A stretch of DNA of 64,000 nt. Origin: Salinibacter ruber DSM 13855. GTDB taxonomy: Bacteria > Bacteroidota > Rhodothermia > Rhodothermales > Salinibacteraceae. The notes beneath the pieces are model-generated. The model saw only the letters and a list, made by a program, of their open reading frames with translations, was not told where the DNA came from and did not search any database. The translations under genes and the position numbers were made by a program. Location of the stretch: the NCBI RefSeq assembly GCF_000013045.1, contig NC_007677.1:1674001-1738000 (forward strand), written 5' to 3'. Below are positions 9,283 to 17,013 of the stretch, piece after piece; the first letter of the stretch is position 1, and every line of letters begins with the position of its first letter.

Positions 9283-10215
9283 ATGGCCGAATCCAATGCC
9301 GCGCGTCGCTACCTCGATCCCGTCGTCGTGTCGCAACTCGAGACCATGGAGCTACGGGCGCGTCTGATCGTGGAGGGGTTCATTACGGGATTGCACCAGA
9401 GTCCCTACCACGGCTTCTCGGTCGAGTTTGCCGAACACCGCCCCTACAACCCGGGCGATGAGCTCCGGCACGTCGACTGGAAGGTCTACGCGAAGACCGA
9501 CCGCTACTACATCAAGCAGTACGAGGAGGAGACCAACCTCCGCAACTACGTCGTCCTCGACACCTCCGCCTCGATGCGCTACGCGGGGGACAGTGAGCTG
9601 TCAAAGCTCGACTACGGGTCCTACCTCGCCGCGGGGCTCCACAACCTCATGCTGAAACAGCAGGACGCCACGGGGCTCATCGGGTTCGACGAGTCCGTGC
9701 ACACGCTCCGGCCCCCGAAGGCGACACAGGGATACCTGCGGCAGTTGCTCGTCACCCTCGAGCAGTTTCGGCAGCGGGATGCGACGGAGCAGCGCACCAA
9801 CGCGGCCGCCGCGCTCGAAGAGGTGGCCGAACGGGTGGAGCGCCGATCCCTCATCATCGTGATCACGGACCTCTTCGAAAACATCGCGGCCCACGACGAC
9901 CTTCTGCGGGCGCTGCGGCACCTCCGGCACCGGGGGCACGAGCTAATTGTCTTCCACGTCCTGGAGGGCCAGACCGAGCGGCAATTTCGGTTTCCGGATC
10001 GGCCCATGCTGTTTCGGGACGTGGAGACGGGGGAGGAAGTGTCGCTCCAGCCCGCCCAGCTGCGCGACCACTACACGGAGGCGGTGGAGCACTTTACCGA
10101 GACGTTTCGCCGCAGCTGCCTGGAGCACGACATCGACTTCGCAGAGCTGGACACGAACGAGGCCTACGACACGGCCCTCATGGCGTACCTCAACAAGCGC
10201 TCGCGCCTGGTGTAG
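9283..10215 (+). CDS. DUF58 / von Willebrand A-like protein
   Basis: The 310-residue protein carries the DUF58 core: YNPGDELRHVDWKVYAKTDR at about 50-69 followed by a vWA-like fold. The metal-site motif DTSASM (about 97-102) fits the MIDAS pattern DxSxS, and LIIVITDLFEN is the second conserved strand. DUF58 proteins usually partner with MoxR-type AAA+ ATPases in chaperone-like systems. No MoxR or second vWA gene is visible here, so the partner must be encoded elsewhere. The gene is divergent from pyrR with a 146-bp gap and convergent with the next gene, ending 6 bp before it. Confidence 0.9.
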   Translation: MAESNAARRYLDPVVVSQLETMELRARLIVEGFITGLHQSPYHGFSVEFAEHRPYNPGDELRHVDWKVYAKTDRYYIKQYEEETNLRNYVVLDTSASMRYAGDSELSKLDYGSYLAAGLHNLMLKQQDATGLIGFDESVHTLRPPKATQGYLRQLLVTLEQFRQRDATEQRTNAAAALEEVAERVERRSLIIVITDLFENIAAHDDLLRALRHLRHRGHELIVFHVLEGQTERQFRFPDRPMLFRDVETGEEVSLQPAQLRDHYTEAVEHFTETFRRSCLEHDIDFAELDTNEAYDTALMAYLNKRSRLV

Positions 10216-10217
10216 TC

Positions 10218-10263
10218 GCCCTCACGGGCGGGCCGCGGCCTCCGATGCCGAGGCCGTGAGGGC
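10218..10263. terminator. Inverted repeat between convergent genes, possible bidirectional terminator
   Basis: A 10-bp perfect inverted repeat, GCCCTCACGG (10218-10227) and CCGTGAGGGC (10254-10263), encloses a second hairpin CGGCCTC/GAGGCCG (10236-10242, 10250-10256). It sits on the stop region of two convergent genes and overlaps the 3' coding end of the minus-strand gene. No T-run follows, so intrinsic termination is likely but not certain. Confidence 0.5.
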
Positions 10264-10812
10264 CTCCAGGTGCTCCAGTAGGGCCGCCCGCGCCTCGGGC
10301 CCTGGGAGGGCCACAATCACGGGGCCGTCCCCCGTTCGCACGCAGAGCACCTGCTCCGAAACCGCACTGGCAAACACCTGCGTGGCGGCGTAACGGCGGT
10401 AGTGACGATGGTAGCGCTGGGCCGAGATGAGACGAACGTCCTGAATGTCGGGGGGCGAGAGGGTGCGCGTCTGGTCCCCTTGGCGAAGGGTGACCGCATC
10501 GGGGCGGCACGTCACGCGAACCGCCGGGCGGAAGCCCACGAGCCCAAGCCCGGCCAGGACCAGAACCGATCCCACCTGTGTCTGCCAGAACAGGGGCTCC
10601 CACCCCTGAGAAGCGGCAAGGGCCGAGGTCAAGAGCGCCCAGCCCAAATAGTGCGCCATGAGCAGGAGGATGGTGAGGCCCGTCATCGCCACCAGGTAGA
10701 GCGCTTCCCCCCGCAGCCGGTCGTTTGTCCAGGCCCGAACCGCGCGGCCGAGGACGGAGGCGCTGGGGCGGTAGGTCCGAGGGGCCTCAAAGGTCCGCGT
10801 CACGATGTCCAT
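10222..10812 (-). CDS. Small membrane protein with a PH-like cytosolic domain
   Basis: From ATG 10812 the product has 196 residues. Two hydrophobic segments (ALYLVAMTGLTILLLMAHYL and VGSVLVLAGLGLVGF, about 40-60 and 85-100) are followed by a soluble part with short strands (VTCRPDAVTLRQGDQ, QVLCVRTGDGPVIVALPG). The layout resembles bacterial PH-domain (bPH) membrane proteins such as the YdbT/YcxB groups. The longer open frame to 10890 adds Ser/Cys-rich residues that do not look like a signal. It is convergent with the DUF58 gene. Function unknown; the domain guess is from topology and spacing only. Confidence 0.65.
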   Translation of the reverse strand: MDIVTRTFEAPRTYRPSASVLGRAVRAWTNDRLRGEALYLVAMTGLTILLLMAHYLGWALLTSALAASQGWEPLFWQTQVGSVLVLAGLGLVGFRPAVRVTCRPDAVTLRQGDQTRTLSPPDIQDVRLISAQRYHRHYRRYAATQVFASAVSEQVLCVRTGDGPVIVALPGPEARAALLEHLEALTASASEAAARP

Positions 10813-10957
10813 TGGGGATTGATGGAAGGAAGTCCCTGCTGGAAGGGAGGAGCGGGAGGGGCACAAGGGGCAAGACTGGCCGTCGAGCACAGGCCATTAC
10901 GCCCAACCACACGAGGGGGAGTGGGTTGCGTAGGGCCCAGCCGAGGGAGGAAATATT

Positions 10958-12286
10958 TCACGGGGCGCCATATTCGCTGAGGTCAAGCGTCAACTCTTCG
11001 CGGAAGGCCCGGTAGCCCGTCATCAGGATTGCGGTCATGGGCACGGCAATCAGAAGGCCGAACACGCCGAGCAGCGTCCCGAAGACGAGCAGGGAGAAGA
11101 GCACCAGGAGCGGGTGCAGGCCGACCTGGTAGCTGAGGATGTTTGGGGTCAGCACGCTCTGTTCGAGCAGGCTTTCGCCCAGGAGGACCGCAATGACGAT
11201 TACGGCCTTGACCCAGCTCCCGAGGATGAGCGCCACCAGGGCGCCCACGACCATCGTGATGAGGGCGCCAATCTGGGGGATCAGATTGAGGAGACCGGCG
11301 AGCAGCCCGATCAACAACCAAAATGGGATGTCGAACAGAAACAGGAGCACCGACACGTTGATGGTCGCGATGATGCTGATGAGAAGCTGCCCGCGAAAGT
11401 ACCGGCCCACGATGCTCCCGGCCTCGACCAGGTAATCGCGCCGCCCGCCCGCCGTGGGAAAAAGGTCGACCAGGCCCGACTGGACCGTCGGGTAGTCCTT
11501 CAGGGTGTAAAAGAGGATGACGGGCACCAGGGCGAGGAGCGTGACGACGCCTAGAAAGGACCCCAGGGAGGCCACCAGGTTTTCGGCGGCGCTGGGCAGG
11601 CGGCCGGCCTGCTCCTTGATCAGGGCCTGGAGTTGGGCAATCACCTCCTGCTTTTGGAGGAGCCCGGCCCCTTCGAGGGCGTCCAGCACCGTGGAGGCCT
11701 CCAGCCAGGCGCGCAGGGTCTGAACGGTCCCCAGCACCCGATCGGAGAGGGCCTGCGCCTGATTGGCGATGTTCGGGGCGAGAATGAGAATGAACAGAAC
11801 AAAGACGCCCACCACGAGGCTGGTCACCACGAGCGAGGGCAGCCAGCGGGGCACCTGATAGCGCTCCCTGAGCCGCTCGACGAGCGGGTTCAAGAGGTAG
11901 GCCAAGAGGTACACGGCCGCAAACGGAACGAGAACGCGGCTGACCTTGTCCAGCGTCCAGAGCAGAAGCAGAAGCCCCCCGGAGAGCAGCAGGGCCCGGA
12001 CGGCCTTGTGGCCGCGCAGCGGCCAGAGGAGAACGACGCCCGCAAGGCCCACGAGGGCCGGAGACAGAAAGCCGTTCTCCGGCGGGGGCGTGTGCATCTC
12101 GTACAACATCACGAGGAAGAGCACGACCCCACCCGCCACGAGCACTGCTTCGAACGCCACCCTGCGAAGCCGTTCCAGCCGAGACGCCGAGGCCGACGAT
12201 TCAGGCGAGGAGGCGTCCGACGGGTCGAGGGGCACGACCGAATCGGAAGACTCCGATGAGTCGGGCGAGGGGGAGTCGGGGGGCAT
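10958..12286 (-). CDS. AI-2E family (PerM/YdiK-type) membrane transporter
   Basis: The 442-residue product has an acidic Ser/Asp-rich N-terminal tail of about 40 residues. Seven to eight hydrophobic segments follow, in the paired layout of the AI-2E exporter/PerM family. Family-typical stretches are YLLNPLVERLRERYQVPRWL, LVPVILFYTLKDYP and the C-terminal LLNLIPQIGALITMVVGALV and VGLHPLLVLFSLLVFGTLLG. Members include TqsA (autoinducer-2 export) and Na+/H+ antiporter-like proteins of halophiles, so the substrate is open. I took ATG 12286 (MPPDSPSPDSSES); a longer frame to 12778 overlaps the divergent neighbour and lacks family similarity. Confidence 0.88.
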   Translation of the reverse strand: MPPDSPSPDSSESSDSVVPLDPSDASSPESSASASRLERLRRVAFEAVLVAGGVVLFLVMLYEMHTPPPENGFLSPALVGLAGVVLLWPLRGHKAVRALLLSGGLLLLLWTLDKVSRVLVPFAAVYLLAYLLNPLVERLRERYQVPRWLPSLVVTSLVVGVFVLFILILAPNIANQAQALSDRVLGTVQTLRAWLEASTVLDALEGAGLLQKQEVIAQLQALIKEQAGRLPSAAENLVASLGSFLGVVTLLALVPVILFYTLKDYPTVQSGLVDLFPTAGGRRDYLVEAGSIVGRYFRGQLLISIIATINVSVLLFLFDIPFWLLIGLLAGLLNLIPQIGALITMVVGALVALILGSWVKAVIVIAVLLGESLLEQSVLTPNILSYQVGLHPLLVLFSLLVFGTLLGVFGLLIAVPMTAILMTGYRAFREELTLDLSEYGAP

Positions 12287-12523
12287 GGGGCACGAGACGA
12301 ACTTTGACGGACCTCCTGCTGCAAACTGCTTCTGTCCTGATGGGTTCGGGCCGCCGGTCGTCCTCGTTTGGCGGGGGGCATTGCTGCTCGTGAGAGACCC
12401 GGAGCCCGTCCCCCAATCTATGGTTTTGGAGAAAAGAGGAACGCGCCCGACCTCCCGGGCGGGGTCGCAGTACAGATTCCGAAGAATCTCTGTCCCCTTC
12501 TCTTCCGCAAGCCGATTGCTGCT

Positions 12524-13783
12524 GTGGGCCCTACCGACTCCTCCGCACCGCTCCCCCCACCCCTTCGAGGCACCAACTCGGGAGCGTTCACGCGCCGCAC
12601 GATCGCCGCCCGGTGGCCCCGAATCGCCGGGCGTGTCATCGCGGACAACGACTTTCCCGACCCGATCAATGCTCGCATCCAGGCCCTCCGCGATGCGCTT
12701 CCCGACGGGTCGATCCGGCGGCTTCGTGACGACGAGGCGCCCGACGCGGCCCTCTGGGGGGAGTACGTGGCGCCTCATCTCGGGAAGACCTGGTTGGAGG
12801 TGCCGTGGTTCTTCGGTGAGACCTATTTCTATCGTCGGCTACTAGAGGCGACCGGATACTTCCGGGCCGGGGCCGGGCGCCAGGCCGACCCGTTTACCGA
12901 TCAAAAAGAGCAAGGCCTCGCTCACACTGAAGCCCGAATCGAGGCGCTGGCTCAGCGACGGAGCCGGGCCCGCGAGGAAGGGGACGAGACGCGTTCCGTC
13001 CTGACACGGTTGCTCCGTTCGGCGCTCTGGGGCAACCAGGCGGACCTGAGCATGTGGACGGCCGACGAGGAGGGGCCGGGCCACCGGCATTCCGAGCAGG
13101 CCGAAGAGCACCTCCTGGTTGATGACACCCCCGCGGCGCTCGCGCAACTGGAGGGACGGGATCGCCCGGCCCGGGTCGACGTGTGGGCCGACAATGCGGG
13201 ATTCGAGCTCGTGTCCGACTTGGCCCTGGTCGACGGGCTGCTCGCCGCCGAGGCGGTCGGGCAGGTGACTGTGCACCTGAAGGCACATCCTACCTTCGTC
13301 TCCGACGCGACCGTCGACGACGTGCACGCCACTCTCGCCACCCTGGCCGACGCCGACGAGGCGGCTGTTCGGGCTCTGGTGGGGCGGCTGCGCAGGGCCC
13401 TCGCGGCCGGACGCCTTCGCCTGCGGGACGGGTGGGTCTGGACCTCGCCGCTCCGGGCCCGTGAGCTGCCGGCCCCCGTGCGTGCCGAGATGGCCCGGGC
13501 CGACCTCCTGATCAGCAAGGGGGACGCCAACTACCGGCGCCTCCTGGGGGACCGGCAGTGGGCCTTCACGACGCCGTTTGCGGAGGCAAGTGCGCCGTTG
13601 CCGGTGCCGGTGCTGGCGCTCCGGACGCACAAGTCGGAGGTGGCCGCCGGGCTGTCGGCGGCCCAGGTCGATCGGCTCGACGATGAGGAGCCGGACTGGG
13701 CGGTGAACGGAGAGTGGGGCGTCATGCAGTTTGCCCCGGCCGACGCATCGCCGGAAGCCATGCGCCCGTCCCCCGCGGCCTGA
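12524..13783 (+). CDS. ARMT1-like DUF89 metal-dependent phosphatase
   Basis: The body matches the DUF89/ARMT1 family along its length: AFTRRTIAARWPRIAG near the start, then SLWGN-like ALWGNQADLS, the metal-binding DNAGFELVSDLALVDGLL, FVSDATVDD, the GDANYRRLLGDRQW motif and a final HKSEVAAGL. The family (PF01937) comprises metal-dependent damage-control phosphatases acting on sugar phosphates; the eukaryotic member ARMT1 is of this type. The start is uncertain: no ATG is well placed. GTG at 12524 gives 419 residues beginning just before the conserved region, while a TTG at 12368 would add 52 unconserved residues. It is divergent from the AI-2E gene and 81 bp upstream of yhbY. The exact substrate is unknown. 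Confidence 0.85.
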   Translation: MGPTDSSAPLPPPLRGTNSGAFTRRTIAARWPRIAGRVIADNDFPDPINARIQALRDALPDGSIRRLRDDEAPDAALWGEYVAPHLGKTWLEVPWFFGETYFYRRLLEATGYFRAGAGRQADPFTDQKEQGLAHTEARIEALAQRRSRAREEGDETRSVLTRLLRSALWGNQADLSMWTADEEGPGHRHSEQAEEHLLVDDTPAALAQLEGRDRPARVDVWADNAGFELVSDLALVDGLLAAEAVGQVTVHLKAHPTFVSDATVDDVHATLATLADADEAAVRALVGRLRRALAAGRLRLRDGWVWTSPLRARELPAPVRAEMARADLLISKGDANYRRLLGDRQWAFTTPFAEASAPLPVPVLALRTHKSEVAAGLSAAQVDRLDDEEPDWAVNGEWGVMQFAPADASPEAMRPSPAA

Positions 13784-13864
13784 GAACGCACACAGGAACG
13801 CCCCGGCGCCAAGATCGTGGAGAAACGGACCGTCAACCCCCATCTCATTTGGTCTGCAGATTCC

Positions 13865-14188
13865 ATGTCCGACCGCCTGACGTCTCGCCAGCGCGCCCAC
13901 CTTCGCAGCGAAGCCCACGGGCAGGATCCCCTCGTGCACATCGGCAAGGAGGGGGTGACCGACCCCGTCATGCAGGCGGTCGAGGAGGCCTTCAACACCC
14001 GCGAGCTGGTTACCATCCGCGTACTCGACAACGCCCCCCGCCCCGTCCGCGAGGTCGCGGAGGCGGTGGCGGACGCCCTGGAGGACGTACAGGTGGTCCG
14101 TACGATCGGGGGCACGGCCCTGTTTTACCGTCCGCACCCCGACGACCCAGAGATTGACCTGCCGGCGTCGGGGGCCGAGGAAGCGTAG
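13865..14188 (+). CDS. yhbY: YhbY/CRS1 RNA-binding ribosome-assembly protein
   Basis: The 107-residue product is a single CRM domain, which binds pre-50S ribosomal RNA. The start RLTSRQRAHLRSEAH, the following HIGKEGVTD (the GKxG loop typical of CRM domains) and the C-terminal VRTIGGTALFYRP all fit. The ATG at 13865 is preferred over a possible start at 13817 because CRM proteins begin just before the LT..QR..L stretch. The stop codon lies inside a 20-nt palindrome shared with the convergent gene. An acidic C-terminal tail (GAEEA) is typical for a halophile. Confidence 0.93.
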   Translation: MSDRLTSRQRAHLRSEAHGQDPLVHIGKEGVTDPVMQAVEEAFNTRELVTIRVLDNAPRPVREVAEAVADALEDVQVVRTIGGTALFYRPHPDDPEIDLPASGAEEA

Positions 14189-14202
14189 GGGCGCCCCTAC
14201 GC
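14183..14202. terminator. 20-nt perfect palindrome carrying both stop codons of convergent genes
   Basis: GCGTAGGGGCGCCCCTACGC is its own reverse complement. The TAG at 14186-14188 ends yhbY and the mirrored TAG at 14199-14197 ends the metallo-hydrolase gene. As RNA it would fold into a strong hairpin on either strand with almost no loop, or act as a DNA cruciform. A bidirectional terminator is the simplest reading; no T-run is present. Confidence 0.6.
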
Positions 14203-15108
14203 CGTCTGCGTCGTCCAGTATCGCCGCAGCCCCAGTGCCGCCATCCAGCTTGGATTGGCCCGTTCGTAGCGGTCCCAGGCGTCGCCGTCGACCCCATGGT
14301 CGGAGGCCCGGCTGCGCATCCACTGCGTGACGGCGTCCTGGAGGGCCTCATCGCCGTCGTCCCACCCGGGCAGCTTTCGGGCCGCCCAGTCGTCGGCGGT
14401 CTCGATGGCGGCCTCCAGCCGCTCGAAGTGGGCAGGGAGGTCGTCGTAGAGCCCGAAGTGCGTGGGGGCGAGATGGGTCAGGCCATGCCGGTCGGCCGCG
14501 GCCCGGAGGGCCGCTAGGCTCTCGCGCCAGGCGTCGAGGTCGATTTCGGGAGGGGCGAGGGGAAGCTCCACGTGGCGCTCCTCGGGCATGCGGACGCCCC
14601 CCACGTCGCCGGTGAAGCAGACGTCCCCGAGCACGTAGCTCATGTGGTGGGAGGCGTGGCCTGGCGTATCGAGCGCAGTCAGGGGCTCCCCGCCCAGGGG
14701 CACGGTGTCCCCGTCGTTCAAAGCAACGAGTTGGTCGTCGGGGACCGGGTGCATCTCCCCCCAGAGGGCGTCCATGTCGTCCCCGTAGATGCGCCGCGCA
14801 CTTGCCAGTAGGCGGGCCGGGTCGGACAAGTGCGGGAGCCCGACGTGATGGGCGTAGATCGTGGCGCCGTGCCGGGCGAGATGGCCCGCCGCCCCGGCGT
14901 GGTCGAGGTGGATGTGCGTCAGAAAAACCTCCGAGACGTCCGCCGGAGTAAGGCCTCGCGCGGCCAACCGGGCCTGCAACATGGGAACGGTGGAGCCGGG
15001 GCCCGTTTCGATGAGGGCCACCCCGTCGGCGTGGGGGTAGAGGTAGGCTGCGATGATGTGCCGTCGGTCCTGAAAGTGGAGGTCGAGCGTGTCGAGTCGG
15101 TCCAGCAT
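14197..15108 (-). CDS. MBL-fold metallo-hydrolase
   Basis: The 303-residue protein has the metallo-beta-lactamase signature THIHLDHAGAAGHL (HxHxDH, about 70-83). A further metal ligand lies in TPGHASHH (about 145), then VCFTGDVGGVR, and a late His in LTHLAPTHFG. The C-terminal 70 residues form a helical extension (W/R/D-rich) outside the core. Related proteins are broad-specificity hydrolases, including glyoxalase II and RNase Z-like enzymes; no specific substrate can be assigned. I chose ATG 15108 (MLDRLDTLDLHF); further upstream in-frame residues are low-complexity. hisN and rnc lie upstream on the same strand. Confidence 0.88.
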   Translation of the reverse strand: MLDRLDTLDLHFQDRRHIIAAYLYPHADGVALIETGPGSTVPMLQARLAARGLTPADVSEVFLTHIHLDHAGAAGHLARHGATIYAHHVGLPHLSDPARLLASARRIYGDDMDALWGEMHPVPDDQLVALNDGDTVPLGGEPLTALDTPGHASHHMSYVLGDVCFTGDVGGVRMPEERHVELPLAPPEIDLDAWRESLAALRAAADRHGLTHLAPTHFGLYDDLPAHFERLEAAIETADDWAARKLPGWDDGDEALQDAVTQWMRSRASDHGVDGDAWDRYERANPSWMAALGLRRYWTTQTA

Positions 15109-15206
15109 GGCAGGACGGAAGAAATGAAACGAAAGCGGCGATCTCTCGCCGCCACGGCGGTGCCGTTGAGGGGCAGGGAACGAATTGAGACGTCCGTCCC
15201 CCTCAG

Positions 15207-16034
15207 TCAGTGGGGATGCTCTGCCCCATCGGCGCTCGGTTGAAGCAGGCTGCGCACCTCGTGAAGCAACGACGTGCTGCCGGCCGTAACCAGACTGCCG
15301 GCAAACACGACGTCGTCGGCGTCGGGGGCGAGCGGTTGGGCAACGCCGCCGGCCTCCCGCACGCAGGGCACCAGGGCGGCCACGTCCCACGGGCGCATGA
15401 GGGTGTCCACCGCCGCGTGGGTCCGCCCCCGGGCCACGAGCGCGTGCTGAATGCAGTCGGTGACGAACCGAAACTTGCCGGCCCGCCGGACCAGATCGGT
15501 GAGACGGTAGGGCGTCTGGTCGGCCCCCGCCGTGACGTCGGAGCTGTGGAGGGCCGTGGTCGTGACGGTGGCGGCATCGAGCGACTCGACCGGGTCTGCG
15601 CTCACCGCGTGCTCGGCCTCGTCTGTTCGAAACCAGCAGCCCTCCCCCCGGGCGGCGTATACGGTCTCGCCGAGCGCAGGAAAGTGGATCACCCCCGCGA
15701 CCGGCGTGCCGTTTTCCAGAAGCCCCACAAGCGTGCCGAAGAGGGGCACCCCAATCGTGAACCCGGCGGTCCCGTCCACGGGGTCGAGCACCCACCGGTA
15801 CTGGGCGTCGTCGGGGCCGCTCGCGCCGAACTCCTCCCCGAGTACGGCGTGGTCGGGGCGCTCGTCGGCTAGGTGCTCGCGCATGACCCGTTCGGCTTCA
15901 CGGTCGGCCTCCGTGACCTCCGTGCCGTCCGGCTTGTGGGTGACGCTGACGGTGCGGAAGCGGGGAAGGATTTCGTCTTCGGCGATGTGGGCCAGGTCGA
16001 GGGCCAGGTTGAGGTCGGAAGAAAGGGCGGACAT
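15207..16034 (-). CDS. hisN: Inositol monophosphatase family protein, probably histidinol-phosphatase
   Basis: The 275-residue product shows the IMPase metal sites in order: GEEFG (about 66-70), WVLDPVDGTAGFTIGVP (about 82-98) and MRPWDVAALVPCVREAGG near 220. The N-terminal HKPDGTEVTEADREAER also fits. The DPVDGT form with TxGFTIGVPLF is typical of the HisN/histidinol-phosphatase subgroup, which removes phosphate from L-histidinol phosphate in histidine synthesis. Inositol monophosphatase or CysQ activity cannot be excluded. No other his gene is adjacent. rnc lies 57 bp upstream on the same strand. Confidence 0.82.
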   Translation of the reverse strand: MSALSSDLNLALDLAHIAEDEILPRFRTVSVTHKPDGTEVTEADREAERVMREHLADERPDHAVLGEEFGASGPDDAQYRWVLDPVDGTAGFTIGVPLFGTLVGLLENGTPVAGVIHFPALGETVYAARGEGCWFRTDEAEHAVSADPVESLDAATVTTTALHSSDVTAGADQTPYRLTDLVRRAGKFRFVTDCIQHALVARGRTHAAVDTLMRPWDVAALVPCVREAGGVAQPLAPDADDVVFAGSLVTAGSTSLLHEVRSLLQPSADGAEHPH

Positions 16035-16091
16035 CAGAACGGCGTTGCGTTGTGGAAAAGTGAGTTGTGGGGCCCGTCGAGCCCGACGGGG

Positions 16092-16823
16092 TTACGATGC
16101 GGGCGGGTCCGAGGCCATTTCGTCGAGCGTCCGGCGGGCGGCCTGTTGCTCGGCGTCCTGTTTGCTTCCGGCGGTGCCCCGTTCGTAGGCCGCGTCCCCA
16201 ACCCGCACCTCCACCGTGAAGGTTTTGTCGTGGCTCGGGCCCTTCTCCTCGACGACGTGATAGGTGGGCTGAGGGCGCCCCAGGGCCTGAAGGTGTTCGA
16301 GCAACTGGCTCTTGTAGTTGTCGTCCCGGGTTGCCACGTCCTCTAGGTCAACGGGGGCGAGCACGCGGTCCTGTACGAACCCCCGCGCCGCCTCGTGGCC
16401 CAGATCTAGGTAGACCGCCCCCACGAAGGCCTCGAACGCGTCGGCGAGGATGCTAGGGTTGTCGCGCCCGTCTCCCTCGGCCGCGTTTTCGCTCATTAGG
16501 AGGTGGGGACCGAGGCCGAGGCCACGGGCGTAGGTGGCCAGGGGGCGCTCGCTCACGAGCCGGGCCCGGAGTCGGGTGAGCGCGCCCTCGTCCTTCTCCG
16601 GAAAGCGGTCGTAGAGCACCTCCCCCACAAAGACGTCGAGGAGGGCGTCCCCCAGAAACTCAAGCCGCTCGTTCGACCGGAACGTGCGCGCCGGATGGAC
16701 GCGGAGCAGCGACCGGTGCGTGAGGGCCCGCCGGTAGTGGGACAGATCGTCGACCGGACGCCCCACGAGCTGCTCGATCGCGGCCGGGTCGACCTGTACG
16801 CCGGGGGGGAGAGACTCGCTCAT
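16092..16823 (-). CDS. rnc: Ribonuclease III
   Basis: RNase III cleaves double-stranded RNA in rRNA maturation and mRNA control. The 243-residue protein has the catalytic signature NERLEFLGDALLD (about 53-65) with its acidic residues and a second active-site stretch ADAFEAFVGAVYLD (about 124). A C-terminal dsRNA-binding domain runs from YKSQLLEHLQALG to GSKQDAEQQAARRTL. I prefer ATG 16823 (MSESLPPG); a TTG at 16838 would add SRRR. In many genomes rnc follows acpP-fabF, but here it stands alone, divergent from an aldehyde dehydrogenase gene. Confidence 0.95.
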   Translation of the reverse strand: MSESLPPGVQVDPAAIEQLVGRPVDDLSHYRRALTHRSLLRVHPARTFRSNERLEFLGDALLDVFVGEVLYDRFPEKDEGALTRLRARLVSERPLATYARGLGLGPHLLMSENAAEGDGRDNPSILADAFEAFVGAVYLDLGHEAARGFVQDRVLAPVDLEDVATRDDNYKSQLLEHLQALGRPQPTYHVVEEKGPSHDKTFTVEVRVGDAAYERGTAGSKQDAEQQAARRTLDEMASDPPAS

Positions 16824-17013
16824 GCGCCGTCGAGACAACGATTGCGGAGAATGACGAGGGTTGGGTCTACGCAGGCACCCCCGCTGGGATCTAGTGACTC
16901 GACGAAGACGGCCCGGAATTGGCGAGGAAGCAACGAGCGGCCGCCGGGATCACCGTTCGACGGACGGTCGTGAAACCCGGTGTCACGTCTTGTCGCATCA
17001 GATCCCCTCGGCC

